A stretch of 64,000 nt of DNA from Agriterribacter humi (GCF_009192765.1 NZ_VOHQ01000009.1:1-64000); one strand, 5' to 3'; shown: positions 25,165 to 34,979, counted from the stretch's first letter. The notes: generated by a model from the sequence alone, not told the origin. Numbers and translations: made by a program.

Positions 25165-26334
25165 TTATTTCATTTCTTTCAGCCAGTCTTTTATACCCCT
25201 GTATATTTTTTTAGCTACAGCATTCTGAAACCGCGGATCCAGTATCATTTTTTCATCGTCCATATTGCTTAAAAAAGCCACTTCTACAAGGCAATTCGGA
25301 TAATCCGTTGGACCATTCAGGGCAAAATTGAAACCGCCTACGTTACCTGCTTCCATTAACGGAAGTTCCAGCATACGCCGAAGTATAGATTGGGACAGGC
25401 TTCGGAAACCAATATAACGGTAATATGTACTCGTTCCTTTTATAAGCATATTACCCGAAGAGTTGAGGTGAATACTTATCAGCAGACTGGGGTTTTCGGT
25501 GCTCAGCATTTCCACCCGTTCCACCATACTGAGGGTTGTATCCTTTTCCCTGGTCATATATGTTGTTATCCCTTTCCGTTTCAACAATTTGTTTAATGCA
25601 TGCGAAATTTTAAGCGTGTACGCTTTTTCCATTATGTTACTGGTTACACCTGCAGCACCAATGTTTGTACCTCCGTGGCCTGCATCAATAGCAATTTTAA
25701 GTTTGCGGATATTCAGATCTCCGGGCTGTCGTTTTACACGTATCACCAGCTTTTTCCCTGTGCTGTCGTACCCGATATGATAACCCCAATGCTGCTCATG
25801 CTTTAATTCAATATATACCCGCATCACATCATCATCTGCTTGTTCATACCAGGCATTTTTGATTTCTTTTGCTGATTTGAATTGCGATATCCAGTTCGTA
25901 TTGGAATTGGCCCCGAAAATATCCACTACAATACGGGAAGGGCCGATTTGCTGTATACTGCGATAGGGTAATCTTTCATCGAGGCCAATGGTAACATAAT
26001 CGAACTGATCATCCCCGTATACCCGCCAGCTTGATGTAAGATGATACGGCGCCGGCGCTTTGCATGGCAGCCATTGTGTATTGACTTTAGCGATATATGC
26101 AAAATGATTTTCAGAGAGCCGCACTTTATAATCGGTGTTCACAGAATCCACTACCCGCATTACTACGCCCGAATCCAGGTAGGTCATTTTTGCACCGCCC
26201 AAACGGTCTTCACCCAATCCATATTTTAAAAAAGGGAGTTTGCCAACAGTTTGTACCATCATCGCTTTTGTGGTATCCTGTGCAACAGCAAGAAGTGGTA
26301 AACAGAGCAAAAAATTTAAAAGCGTTTTTTTCAT
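25165..26334 (-). CDS. N-acetylmuramoyl-L-alanine amidase (Amidase_3 with AMIN-like domain)
   Basis: 389 residues from the ATG at 26334, which begins a signal peptide (MKKTLLNFLLCLPLLAVAQ). The middle part (YRSIQQIGPSRIVVDIFG, MRVYIELKHEQHWGYHIG, KKLVIRVKR) resembles an AMIN peptidoglycan/septum-binding domain. From about residue 215 the zinc amidase follows: KIAIDAGHGGTNIGAAG (His ligand), EKAYTLKISHALNKLL, ISIHLNSSGN (His ligand), and CLVEVAFLSNMDDE with the catalytic Glu. It cuts the lactyl-peptide bond of murein in the periplasm and in other bacteria is activated by EnvC-like proteins such as the one at 19.2 kb. A terminator-like hairpin lies in its leader. Confidence 0.9.
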   Translation of the reverse strand: MKKTLLNFLLCLPLLAVAQDTTKAMMVQTVGKLPFLKYGLGEDRLGGAKMTYLDSGVVMRVVDSVNTDYKVRLSENHFAYIAKVNTQWLPCKAPAPYHLTSSWRVYGDDQFDYVTIGLDERLPYRSIQQIGPSRIVVDIFGANSNTNWISQFKSAKEIKNAWYEQADDDVMRVYIELKHEQHWGYHIGYDSTGKKLVIRVKRQPGDLNIRKLKIAIDAGHGGTNIGAAGVTSNIMEKAYTLKISHALNKLLKRKGITTYMTREKDTTLSMVERVEMLSTENPSLLISIHLNSSGNMLIKGTSTYYRYIGFRSLSQSILRRMLELPLMEAGNVGGFNFALNGPTDYPNCLVEVAFLSNMDDEKMILDPRFQNAVAKKIYRGIKDWLKEMK

Positions 26335-26767
26335 CGGTTGAAGATAAAGCAAACGCTATATAAAAAGAAAACCCCACGGCAGGCAGTGTGGGGTTTCTCT
26401 GAATCCGTTATGTTATCACATTCACGGAATGAAGTAAGCACATCTTTACAGATTGTTATTGGCAGGTTTTCGCTGCAAGGCCTTTCTTTTTTATACGTAT
26501 GATAACTATTTCGGTGCGCAAGGGCAGGCATGCGGGCTTAAACGATAAATGATTTAGCTTTTGATAACAGGAAAGGCAGGATTTGAGGTTGATGCAGGTT
26601 ACAGGGGTGCATGTTACAGGGGTATTGCTCATAGCTCCTATTTTGCTTTGCTGAAAGCTGATAGCCCTCTTCGGATTTCAAATTTTAGTTTTCGGATTTA
26701 ATCCACTCGGGGAAACAGGTTTGGTTCTTATTTTTTGGTTCTTATTATTTTGTTCTCTCCAGCATTA
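26335..26767. other. Gap between amidase and L,D-transpeptidase
   Basis: 433 bases without a credible gene. From the amidase outward: a GC-rich hairpin with minus-strand U-tract (listed separately); a stretch 26400-26530 without repeat modules, in which GTTATCA (about 26501-26507 read on minus) could pair with TGATAAC nearer the hairpin, so a small RNA is possible; then repeat DNA with ATGCAGGTTACAGGGG words, TTGCTCATAGCTCC, GCTGAAAGCTGATAGCCC, TTCGGATTTC and TTGGTTCTT(A) tandem words as in other gaps. Confidence 0.4.
26359..26397 (-). terminator. Terminator-like hairpin in front of the amidase gene
   Basis: Nine-base stem AAACCCCAC (26369-26377) / GTGGGGTTT (26388-26396). On the minus strand it is followed by TCTTTTTATA. 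It lies only ~35 bases before the amidase ATG, so it either ends an upstream transcript (L,D-transpeptidase or a small RNA) or acts as an attenuator in the amidase leader. Confidence 0.6.
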
Positions 26768-27373
26768 TCATTTCTCAATGATCACTTCTGTGCCAATGGG
26801 CAGCATATCATACAACTCATCCATGTCGCTGTACCGTACAGAAATACAACCGGCGGTCCAGTTAATGTATTTGTCAATCACCCATTCTTCATTCGGACGT
26901 GTTCCATGAATACCTATTCCGCCACCTATGGAGGCCTTTTTAGGTATTACACCTGATGCTTTACGCACTTTAAATTTTTCGTAGCTTTCTTTGTTTGGAT
27001 AATCCAGCATTAGAAACTTGCCCCACTGCTTATGGATCTTTTTGCCTACAATTCTGAAATGTCCTTCAGGTGTAAGCCTGTCGCCTTCCATGCGTTTATC
27101 GGCCTGGCTTTTATTACCAAAAACAACCGGGTAGGTGCCATACCAGCCTTCATCATCATAAAGGGTCATTTCGTAAGCGCCCTTTTTTATTACCAAACGG
27201 TAAGCAGAACTGACGGGTGTATTGGCCGCCTTTTTTTTATCCTTAACCGCAGAAGTATCTGAAACTGCTGAAAGCACCCCGGCTAAAGCGGGTTTTTTGT
27301 TTTTAATGCCTTGAAAACCAAAGCACATTCCAATTGTCAAAAATGAAAAAAGGATTCGGACGGGATTATTCAT
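26768..27373 (-). CDS. L,D-transpeptidase (YkuD family)
   Basis: 201 residues from the ATG at 27373. N-terminal hydrophobic signal (ILFSFLTIGMCFGFQG), Lys/Ala-rich linker, then the YkuD fold beginning YRLVIKKGAYEMTLYDDEGWYGTYPVVFG. The active-site signature is intact: G-I-H-G-T (His156) and TAGCISVR with the nucleophile Cys176. These enzymes make 3-3 cross-links in murein or tether lipoproteins to it, outside the inner membrane. Part of a minus-strand cell-wall group with the M23 peptidase and amidase, though gaps of ~200-430 bases suggest separate transcripts. Confidence 0.92.
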   Translation of the reverse strand: MNNPVRILFSFLTIGMCFGFQGIKNKKPALAGVLSAVSDTSAVKDKKKAANTPVSSAYRLVIKKGAYEMTLYDDEGWYGTYPVVFGNKSQADKRMEGDRLTPEGHFRIVGKKIHKQWGKFLMLDYPNKESYEKFKVRKASGVIPKKASIGGGIGIHGTRPNEEWVIDKYINWTAGCISVRYSDMDELYDMLPIGTEVIIEK

Positions 27374-27570
27374 ACTAATCAACAATTAAGCATTTTAAAA
27401 AACGAGTGCAGCGTTTAAATATTTCCACTTACTCATTTCTTTGACTTTTGTTATACCACAAATTAAAAGCCGTTAATTGTTATTCTTTTTTTAATAAATG
27501 CTATCTATTCTGCAATTTACTATACAACCTGTTAAATCATAGCTGTTGAATAATGATGCCATCAGAAATA

Positions 27571-28170
27571 TTAAAGTCCGGCTTTGAGCTCCAGTAAAAA
27601 CCTTCTGAGCTTTTCCAAACGTTGTATGAGTTCGAAGTTTTGCTGTGCTTTTGATTTGTTTTTTTTCAGGTAATCCTTTGCGCCTTCAATGGTATATTTC
27701 CTTTGCCGCAACAGGTGATGAATAAGAGAAAGATTTTTAATATCTTCCGGGCGAAAATGCCTGTCGCCTTTCCGGTTTTTCCGTGGTTTTAAAATGTCAA
27801 ATTCTGTTTCCCAGTAACGCAATAAAGAAGTATTGAGGCTAAACATTTCTGCCACTTCACCAATACTATAATATTGCTTCTTAAAAAGCAATTCATCATC
27901 CGGTATGCTGATCATAGCGGATTCTGCGTCCATTTCCTTAATTGATTTTCGGCCTCTTTTGCCTTTTTTTGTGGGTTGTGCAGTGGCTTTTTTATTTTTG
28001 GCGGCACCATTTTCTTCAGCAGGGGGCTGAATTTCCTCATCCATATCGGCCGCCACTTCTGTTTTAGCAACAACAGGCAAGTCCTGTTTATCAGCGTTTG
28101 CGGGTGAAGAAGGTTTAATTTTCTGCTCTTCTTCCACTTTGGATCCGAACAAGTCTAATTGCTTAAACAT
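27571..28170 (-). CDS. MerR-family transcriptional regulator
   Basis: 199 residues. The first ~100 residues are a charged, low-complexity tail (AAKNKKATAQPTKKGKRGRK), followed by a MerR-type winged helix: KQYYSIGEVAEMFSLNTSLL, RYWETEFDILKPRKNRKGDR, HFRPEDIKNLSLIHHLL. A short coiled helix (FELIQRLEKLRRFLLELK) ends the protein and may be the dimer helix; there is no effector domain. The N-terminal extension before the DNA-binding domain is typical of the Bacteroidota form. It lies 51 bases downstream of the M23 peptidase gene on the same strand, probably one operon. TAATTTAG sits four bases before the ATG. Confidence 0.9.
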   Translation of the reverse strand: MFKQLDLFGSKVEEEQKIKPSSPANADKQDLPVVAKTEVAADMDEEIQPPAEENGAAKNKKATAQPTKKGKRGRKSIKEMDAESAMISIPDDELLFKKQYYSIGEVAEMFSLNTSLLRYWETEFDILKPRKNRKGDRHFRPEDIKNLSLIHHLLRQRKYTIEGAKDYLKKNKSKAQQNFELIQRLEKLRRFLLELKAGL

Positions 28171-28221
28171 ACTGCTAAATTAACGGTATGCAGAAAAAAT
28201 GATGCCGGGAATTATCAACAT

Positions 28222-29193
28222 TTAATCAAAGCTCTGGTTGCCCGAGGCGGCCATTTTCACTATCCGGTCAAATTGTTCAGGGGTAAGATCATTATAAAAG
28301 AAATAAATAGGGTCAATATGCCGCTTGTTTTTATGTACTTCATAATGCAGATGCGGCCCGGTAGATTTACCTGTGCTGCCTACCCAGCCTATCAATTCGC
28401 CACGTTTCACTTTTTGTCCCACTTTGGCTTTAATACGGTACTGGTGCCCGTATAAGGTTTCATAACCATAGCCATGATTGATAATAATATGATTACCATA
28501 ACCATTACCTGTATTGCCGGCTAACCGCACCACGCCATCTGCCGTAGCATAAATAGGCGTTCCCTGCGGCGCGGCAAAATCAAGCCCCGCATGCATTTTT
28601 ACAGTTTTATACACGGGGTCTATCCGGTAACCAAAACCGGAAGCGATCCGGCTGAGATCCTTATTGCTCACCGGTTGAATGGCCGGTGTTGCGGCCAGCA
28701 TCTTTTCCTTATTCCTGATCATTGCCTCAATTTCTTCGTAAGATTTTTTCTGGAAAGCGATCCGGTTCATCATCTTATCTAATGTAGCGGCAATGGAATA
28801 AGCCAGCTCGTTATCTTCCATGCTTTCCGCTAACTGCACTTCCTGCTGTTTTTCCAGGCTTTTTGCCCTTGCGCTATCTGGTATAGGATTGGCTTCAAAT
28901 ATTTCACGGTACACATGATTATCCCTTTTTTCCAGTTCAACCATCTGCTGCTGCATGGTTCTTACCCTGGCATTCAACAAACGGTAATCCTCCTTTATGC
29001 GGTTATTTTCCTGCCGCATCATCATTTCTTTGGGAGAATCTATTACCTGGAAGGCTATTACTACTATAATTAAAGCGGTTACTATGGCCCCGGCTAAAAA
29101 GCCCAGTATGCGCAGGAGTTTTACCCGCAGAGGGGTTACCAGTTTTTCGTAACGGAGTGAGTTGGTATTGTAGTAATACTTTATTTTTTTCAT
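28222..29193 (-). CDS. Membrane-anchored M23 metallopeptidase
   Basis: 323 residues: one N-terminal membrane helix (about 28-50, ILGFLAGAIVTALIIVVIAF), a coiled coil (residues ~57-95), a helical spacer, then an M23/LytM domain. Unlike the EnvC-like protein at 19.2 kb, the zinc site is complete: HAGLDFAAP (HxxxD) and GPHLHYEVH (HxH), plus NHIIINHGYGYETLYGH. It should be an active DD-endopeptidase acting on murein cross-links in the periplasm. Divergent from alaS across 136 bases and followed by the MerR gene. Confidence 0.93.
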   Translation of the reverse strand: MKKIKYYYNTNSLRYEKLVTPLRVKLLRILGFLAGAIVTALIIVVIAFQVIDSPKEMMMRQENNRIKEDYRLLNARVRTMQQQMVELEKRDNHVYREIFEANPIPDSARAKSLEKQQEVQLAESMEDNELAYSIAATLDKMMNRIAFQKKSYEEIEAMIRNKEKMLAATPAIQPVSNKDLSRIASGFGYRIDPVYKTVKMHAGLDFAAPQGTPIYATADGVVRLAGNTGNGYGNHIIINHGYGYETLYGHQYRIKAKVGQKVKRGELIGWVGSTGKSTGPHLHYEVHKNKRHIDPIYFFYNDLTPEQFDRIVKMAASGNQSFD

Positions 29194-29329
29194 GAAGCAG
29201 GTATCTGTTGCCGGCTTTATTCAGCGTATAAAATCCAGCTATAATTTAACTACCTTCGGCCCCGGTTTTACGGGTAAAGGCAAATATAAAATTTAAACAT
29301 CCAAACGCCACAAAAAATATAACGGTGCA

Positions 29330-31969
29330 ATGATGACTTCAGTACAAATAAGGCAGGCTTTCCTTGATTTTTTTCAATCCAAACAACACCATATTGTTCC
29401 ATCAGCCCCTATTGTAGTTAAGAATGACCCTACGCTTTTGTTTACCAATGCGGGGATGAACCAGTTTAAAGACTATTTCCTTGGAAACAAAAAAGCGCCT
29501 TATCAACGGGTAGCCGACACGCAGAAATGTTTGCGGGTAAGCGGTAAGCATAACGACCTGGAGGAGGTTGGGGTGGATACCTATCATCATACGATGTTTG
29601 AAATGCTGGGCAACTGGAGCTTTGGCGACCCTTCCCGCCCCGAAGGCGGATATTTTAAGCAGGAAGCCATTGCCTGGAGCTGGGAACTATTGACATCCGT
29701 ATATAATATTCCAAAAGATCGCTTATACGTAACCGTTTTTGAAGGAGATGAGAAAGAAGGGCTTCCCGGGGATGAGGAAGCATACAACGAGTGGAAAAAA
29801 GTAATCGCTGAAGAACGGATATTGCAGGGAAAGAAAAAAGACAATTTCTGGGAAATGGGTGACACAGGACCTTGCGGACCCTGTACAGAAATACATGTGG
29901 ATTGCCGCAGCGAAGAAGAAAGAAAAAAAACGGATGGAAAATCATTAGTAAACAATGATCATCCGCAGGTAATTGAAATATGGAATAATGTATTTATACA
30001 ATTCAACCGTTTAAAGAACGGAAGCCTTGAACCATTGCCTGCCCGCCACGTGGATACGGGAATGGGATTTGAAAGATTGGTGAGAGTGCTGCAGGAAAAA
30101 AACTCCAATTACGATACAGATATTTTTACAGGAACCATTGCAGGCATAGAAAAAATAACCGGACAAAAATATGACTTCGGCGACAGTAAGCAGGCTGTGG
30201 CTTTCCGGGTGCTTGCTGATCATATAAGGGCTATAAGCTTTACTATTGCCGATGGGCAATTGCCTTCAAATACCGGGGCAGGGTATGTTATCAGACGGAT
30301 ATTGAGAAGAGCCGTAAGGTATTATTATTCTTATCTTAATTATAAACAACCCTTGCTGCACCAGTTGGTGATGGATACAGCCCTCCGGTTCAAATATGTT
30401 TTCCCGGAATTGTACCAGCAGGCGGAGTTTGTTATAAAAGTGGTGCGGGAAGAAGAAGATGCATTTTTAAGAACCCTGGAAAAAGGATTGAAGCGCATTG
30501 ACGATATTATCGGATCTGTGAGTGACAGCAAAGCCATCTCCGGCAGGGATGCGTTTGAATTGTATGATACTTATGGGTTTCCTTTTGATTTGACACGACT
30601 GATCGCAGATGAAAATAAATTGACAGTGGATCAGGCCGGTTTTGAAAAGGAAATGCAGGAACAAAAAAACCGGAGCCGGGCCGCAACCGCTATTGATACT
30701 GAAGACTGGATTGAAATAAATAAAACCGATAAATTTACTTTCGTTGGCTACAATGATCTGCTGGTAGAAACACTCGTAGTTAAATACAGGAAAGTTAAAA
30801 CGAAAGGAAAAGAACAATACCAGTTGGTATTAGAAACTACACCCTTTTATGCCGAAAGCGGCGGACAGGTGGGCGATAAAGGCATTCTTCAGTTCGGAGA
30901 TGAAAAGATTGCCGTTACGGATACCAAAAAAGAAAATGACCTGATCATTCATTTCACTGAAAAATTACCTTTCGATATTACCCTTCCGGTTACTGCTTCG
31001 GTAAGTTTCGAAAACAGGTTGTATACCATGTACAACCATACTGCCACGCATTTGCTTCATGCCGCGCTGCAACAAATTTTAGGCAGGCATGTAGCGCAAA
31101 AGGGTTCATTGGTATCGCCAGGCGAATTGCGTTTCGATTTTTCACATTTTGCAAAAGTTACGGAAGAGGAAATCCGGAAAGCAGAGTTGCTGGTAAATGA
31201 AAAGATACGCCAGAATATTCCTGTGGTGATTAAAGAAATGCCGAAAGCCGAGGCGCTGCAACTGGGTGCTATGGCCTTGTTCGGAGAGAAATACGGCGAT
31301 ATTGTGAGGGTAGTGATCATTGATCCGGATTATTCCGTTGAGTTGTGCGGTGGTACGCATGTGAGCAATACCGGCATGATCGGTTTATTTGCTATTGTAT
31401 CTGAATCGGCTGTAGCCGCCGGCGTAAGGCGCGTGGAAGCGCTTACCGGCCCGGCAGCCATACAATACAGTTTTGATAAAATAAGTGAGTATAAGCATAT
31501 TAGTGAATTGCTGAAAGCAAGGGATCCGCTAAAAGCGATAGAAAAACTGATAGAAGACAAAAATGCCCTCCAAAAAAAAGTTGAAAGTTTGGAGGCAAGG
31601 CAACTGGTGCAGATCAGGAATGAACTCCTGCAAAAAGATGAAATAATAAATGGCGTAACTTTTATCGGCGACATTGTGCAGGTAAGCCATGCAGATGCAT
31701 TAAAAAAGCTCTGCTTTGATGTAAAAAACAACCTTCGTGATTATGTAATGGTGCTTTGCGCCAATATTGATGGTAAGCCCTTCGTGGCCGTTGGCATGAG
31801 TGACGTGGTTGCTGCTGCAAAACAATTAGACGCAGCTAAAATCATTAAAGAACATATAGCACCATTGATTAAAGGCGGTGGTGGCGGACAAAAAACCCTG
31901 GCCACGGCAGGCGGACAGGATGCATCCCAGTTACACCAGGTTATCGAAAAAGTAAAGTCCCTACTATAA
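29330..31969 (+). CDS. alaS: Alanyl-tRNA synthetase
   Basis: 879 residues (878 if the second Met at 29333 is used). Class II synthetase charging tRNA-Ala. Order: catalytic core with FTNAGMNQFKDYFLG, TFFEMLGNW-type motif (MFEMLGNWSFGD), TGPCGPCTEIH, DTGMGFERLVRVLQ; the editing domain with HTATHLLHAAL and CGGTHV zinc residues; and a C-terminal C-Ala domain ending in GGGGGQKTLATAGGQDAS. All motifs and length are normal. It begins a long plus-strand stretch. Secure. Confidence 0.98.
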   Translation: MMTSVQIRQAFLDFFQSKQHHIVPSAPIVVKNDPTLLFTNAGMNQFKDYFLGNKKAPYQRVADTQKCLRVSGKHNDLEEVGVDTYHHTMFEMLGNWSFGDPSRPEGGYFKQEAIAWSWELLTSVYNIPKDRLYVTVFEGDEKEGLPGDEEAYNEWKKVIAEERILQGKKKDNFWEMGDTGPCGPCTEIHVDCRSEEERKKTDGKSLVNNDHPQVIEIWNNVFIQFNRLKNGSLEPLPARHVDTGMGFERLVRVLQEKNSNYDTDIFTGTIAGIEKITGQKYDFGDSKQAVAFRVLADHIRAISFTIADGQLPSNTGAGYVIRRILRRAVRYYYSYLNYKQPLLHQLVMDTALRFKYVFPELYQQAEFVIKVVREEEDAFLRTLEKGLKRIDDIIGSVSDSKAISGRDAFELYDTYGFPFDLTRLIADENKLTVDQAGFEKEMQEQKNRSRAATAIDTEDWIEINKTDKFTFVGYNDLLVETLVVKYRKVKTKGKEQYQLVLETTPFYAESGGQVGDKGILQFGDEKIAVTDTKKENDLIIHFTEKLPFDITLPVTASVSFENRLYTMYNHTATHLLHAALQQILGRHVAQKGSLVSPGELRFDFSHFAKVTEEEIRKAELLVNEKIRQNIPVVIKEMPKAEALQLGAMALFGEKYGDIVRVVIIDPDYSVELCGGTHVSNTGMIGLFAIVSESAVAAGVRRVEALTGPAAIQYSFDKISEYKHISELLKARDPLKAIEKLIEDKNALQKKVESLEARQLVQIRNELLQKDEIINGVTFIGDIVQVSHADALKKLCFDVKNNLRDYVMVLCANIDGKPFVAVGMSDVVAAAKQLDAAKIIKEHIAPLIKGGGGGQKTLATAGGQDASQLHQVIEKVKSLL

Positions 31970-32220
31970 AAACATACTGCGTGTTATATGACTTGCTGTG
32001 GATGTATTGTAGAAGAAATTCCCCTGCTCCGTTAAAAATGAATGCCATTTCCGTTAACTTTAACAGCATAATCATTCACTATAAATAAACGAACCGTACT
32101 GAAAGACTTTTCAAGGCTCATTCTCAGTCAAACGGAAAAGCCTTCCAATACATATGCTTTTGCATGTTCTTTCATTGGTTTGATTATTGAGGTTAGTAAT
32201 AAAAAACAAAATCTATACAT

Positions 32221-32694
32221 ATGGCTAAAGTAAACATCGGGATTACCGAAAAAAACAGGCAGGCAGTTGCCGCCATCCTGAATCAGATTCTTGCTGATGA
32301 ACATATACTGTACAATAAAACGCGCAGCTACCACTGGAATGTAGAAGGATCCAGTTTTATGGAGCTGCATAAACTCTATGAAGAACAATATACTGCTTTG
32401 GCTGAAATCATTGATGAAATAGCGGAACGCATACGTACGGTTGGGCATTATGCCGAAGGAAGGTTAGTGGAACTGCTGAAATTAGCAACACTTAAAGAGC
32501 CGCAGGTACCCACAGGTTATAAGCAACAAATCCCCAATCTTGATGCGGATCATGAGAAGATCATCATTAATCTGCGCAAACAGATTACAGAATTTGACGA
32601 AAAATATAAAGATATAGGCAGCAGCGATTTTTTAACCGGACTGCTGAAGCAGCATGAAAAAATGGCCTGGATGCTGAGGTCTTATGTAGGATAG
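32221..32694 (+). CDS. dps: Dps-family ferritin-like DNA-protection protein
   Basis: 157 residues. Forms a dodecamer that oxidises and stores iron and protects DNA from peroxide. The inter-subunit ferroxidase ligands are visible: His38 (SYHWNVEG), His50 (FMELHKLYEE), and Asp65/Glu69 in AEIIDEIAERIRTVG. The N-terminal tail is short with few Lys, so direct DNA binding may be weak. Single gene with its own strong terminator; the 250-base upstream gap has no repeat module and should contain the promoter, but I could not pick one with confidence. Confidence 0.95.
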   Translation: MAKVNIGITEKNRQAVAAILNQILADEHILYNKTRSYHWNVEGSSFMELHKLYEEQYTALAEIIDEIAERIRTVGHYAEGRLVELLKLATLKEPQVPTGYKQQIPNLDADHEKIIINLRKQITEFDEKYKDIGSSDFLTGLLKQHEKMAWMLRSYVG

Positions 32695-32710
32695 CAGCAT
32701 TGTACTTATT

Positions 32711-32753
32711 AAAAAGAGAGACAAACACGCGCCAGGCTGTTTGTCTCTTTTTG
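32711..32753 (+). terminator. Intrinsic terminator of dps
   Basis: Ten-base perfect stem AGAGACAAAC (32717-32726) / GTTTGTCTCT (32739-32748) followed by TTTTTG. It starts ~20 bases after the dps stop. The A-run before the stem also makes it usable in the reverse direction, but no minus gene needs it. Confidence 0.88.
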
Positions 32754-32890
32754 TTTCCAGGAATGCATATGATGCGAAACTTGTGTATTAAATGCGGTAA
32801 AATGAATAATTTCATTACTGGTTGCCCTGCATTATGCTTGTATGGCATTATTCGCGGTCAAATAAGATGCTTAATTCAAAATACCTTTAA

Positions 32891-34876
32891 ATGATGAGAC
32901 TGACTTTATCCCAAGCAGCCCTTTTGAAAGAATGTTTAATGGTTCCGGCGGTACTTTTTGCAACCGTGGCAGCATCACAAACCTCCTTACAAAAATTATA
33001 TCCTGTACCTTTTTCAGATGTAACCATCACGGATCCGTTCTGGAAGCCGAAAATGGAAACCGTAGCCACCGCTACGCTTGATGCCTGCGTAAATTACACG
33101 CAGGATAAAACCGGGCGAATCCGCAATTTTGAAAAAGCGGCCAAACGCTCCGGCAGGCATGAGGGCATATATTACGATGACTCTGATGTGTATAAAGCCA
33201 TCGAAGCCATTGCCTATTCCCTGAAAAACTATCCCGATGCCGGACTGGAAAAAAATACGGATGAATGGATTGACAAAATCGCCGCGGCACAGTTGCCGGA
33301 TGGTTACCTGAACACCTATTATATCCTTACTGATATTAGTAAGCGCTGGACGGACATGGAAAAACACGAGGATTATTGTGCAGGCCATCTTATTGAAGCA
33401 GGCATCGCTTATTACAACACAACCGGCAAAAGCAAGCTGCTGAATACGGCCATCCGTTTTGCAGATCATATTGATTCTGTTTTCCGCCAACAAAACCGGC
33501 CATGGGTAAGCGGTCACCAGGAAATAGAATTAGCGCTGATGAAGCTGTATCATCATACACAAAATAAAAAATACCTTGAATTATCAAACTGGTTCCTGGA
33601 ACAGCGCGGGCATGGAAATGGAAGAGGCGTGATATGGGATCAATGGAAAGATCCGGATTACTGCCAGGATGGACTACCGGTAAGGGAGCAACGAAAAATA
33701 ACCGGCCATGCGGTAAGAGCCATGTACCTGTATACCGGCGCTGCGGATGTGGCAGCCGTTACCAATGATGCGGGATATATTACGGCCATGGATTCCATTT
33801 GGCATGATGTAGTATTCCGTCATATGTACATTACCGGTGGCATTGGCGCACAGGGAACCAATGAAGGATTCGGTAAACCCTATGAACTGCCTAACGCCAC
33901 CGCTTATTGCGAAACCTGTGCTTCCGTGGGCATGGTATTCTGGAACCAGCGTATGAACATGCTTTCGGGAAATGCAAAATACATTGATGTGCTTGAAAGA
34001 AGCTTATATAATGGCGCCTTAGATGGCTTATCGCTATCAGGTGATCGCTTTTTTTATGGTAATCCCCTGGCATCTTCGGGTAACCATAACCGGAGTGAAT
34101 GGTTTGGAACAGCCTGTTGTCCCTCGAACATTGCCAGGCTGGTAAGCTCATTGGGCAATTATATATACGGAACTTCAAATGATGCCGTGTGGGTGAATTT
34201 ATTTGCCGGCAGCCATACAACAGTACAACTGAACAATAGCAAAGTAGATCTTACCATGGAAACCGGTTATCCCTGGAAGGGAAATGTAAAGCTGCTGGTA
34301 TCACCCACCAAAAAACAGAACTTTGAACTGCGCATACGGATTCCCGGCTGGCTCTCAGAACCTGTTCCGGGTGATCTGTACAGGTATGCCACACCGGAAA
34401 AGGAGATTCCGGCAATACAAGTGAACGGAAGCCCTGTTCCATACGATATGGCAAGCGGTTATGCTGTTGTAAAACGGGTTTGGAAAAAAGGCGACATTGT
34501 TACGATGGACCTGCCAATGAAAGTAAGAAAGATTGTAAGCAACCCGGCCGTTAAGCAGAATAAGAACCGGGTAGCGCTTCAATACGGACCCCTGGTATAT
34601 TGTGTGGAAGGCGCCAATGACGAATTTGATGCAGGAGGAGTAATCGTTCCGGACGGTACTACATTTGAAATATCGTATGAACCTTCTTTACTGGGTGGCG
34701 TGAATGTATTGCGCTTTGATGCGCCCGTAGTAACAGTAAATAAGGACAGCTTATCGGTAGCTACGTTTAGAAAAAAAATTACAGCCATCCCTTATTTTAG
34801 CTGGAACAACAGGGGCGCCAATGATATGCAGGTATGGTTGCCATCCGGCATTCAGCAAATAAGTATAAATGAATAG
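32891..34876 (+). CDS. Glycoside hydrolase family 127 (beta-L-arabinofuranosidase-like)
   Basis: 661 residues with a signal peptide (core MVPAVLFATVAASQ, residues 17-30; translation may start at 32891 or at the Met at residue 17). An (alpha/alpha)6 barrel with GH127/DUF1680 marks: PFSDVTITDPFWKPKM at the start, AQLPDGYLNTYY, HEDYCAGHLIEAGIAYY, ITGHAVRAMYLYTGAADVA, YITGGIGAQGTNEGFG, then the catalytic/zinc segment AYCETCASVGMVFW (Glu and Cys) and the second cysteine pair in GTACCPSNIARL. Family members release arabinofuranose from plant glycans by a cysteine nucleophile. It stands outside any SusCD locus. Family certain; exact sugar not. Confidence 0.92.
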   Translation: MMRLTLSQAALLKECLMVPAVLFATVAASQTSLQKLYPVPFSDVTITDPFWKPKMETVATATLDACVNYTQDKTGRIRNFEKAAKRSGRHEGIYYDDSDVYKAIEAIAYSLKNYPDAGLEKNTDEWIDKIAAAQLPDGYLNTYYILTDISKRWTDMEKHEDYCAGHLIEAGIAYYNTTGKSKLLNTAIRFADHIDSVFRQQNRPWVSGHQEIELALMKLYHHTQNKKYLELSNWFLEQRGHGNGRGVIWDQWKDPDYCQDGLPVREQRKITGHAVRAMYLYTGAADVAAVTNDAGYITAMDSIWHDVVFRHMYITGGIGAQGTNEGFGKPYELPNATAYCETCASVGMVFWNQRMNMLSGNAKYIDVLERSLYNGALDGLSLSGDRFFYGNPLASSGNHNRSEWFGTACCPSNIARLVSSLGNYIYGTSNDAVWVNLFAGSHTTVQLNNSKVDLTMETGYPWKGNVKLLVSPTKKQNFELRIRIPGWLSEPVPGDLYRYATPEKEIPAIQVNGSPVPYDMASGYAVVKRVWKKGDIVTMDLPMKVRKIVSNPAVKQNKNRVALQYGPLVYCVEGANDEFDAGGVIVPDGTTFEISYEPSLLGGVNVLRFDAPVVTVNKDSLSVATFRKKITAIPYFSWNNRGANDMQVWLPSGIQQISINE

Positions 34877-34979
34877 CCCTGCTTTATACAGCGCAGCAGG
34901 GGCCCGTTATGGATTTTTGGCGGTCATTGCGCCTCAGCACAACGGGTAACAGATAACAGCGCCACAGGAGGAAAAAAAC

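Noticed and set aside
31970-32220. tRNA or other RNA gene before dps
   Set aside because: No cloverleaf arms, no CCA or T-loop consensus; no structured element convincing by eye.
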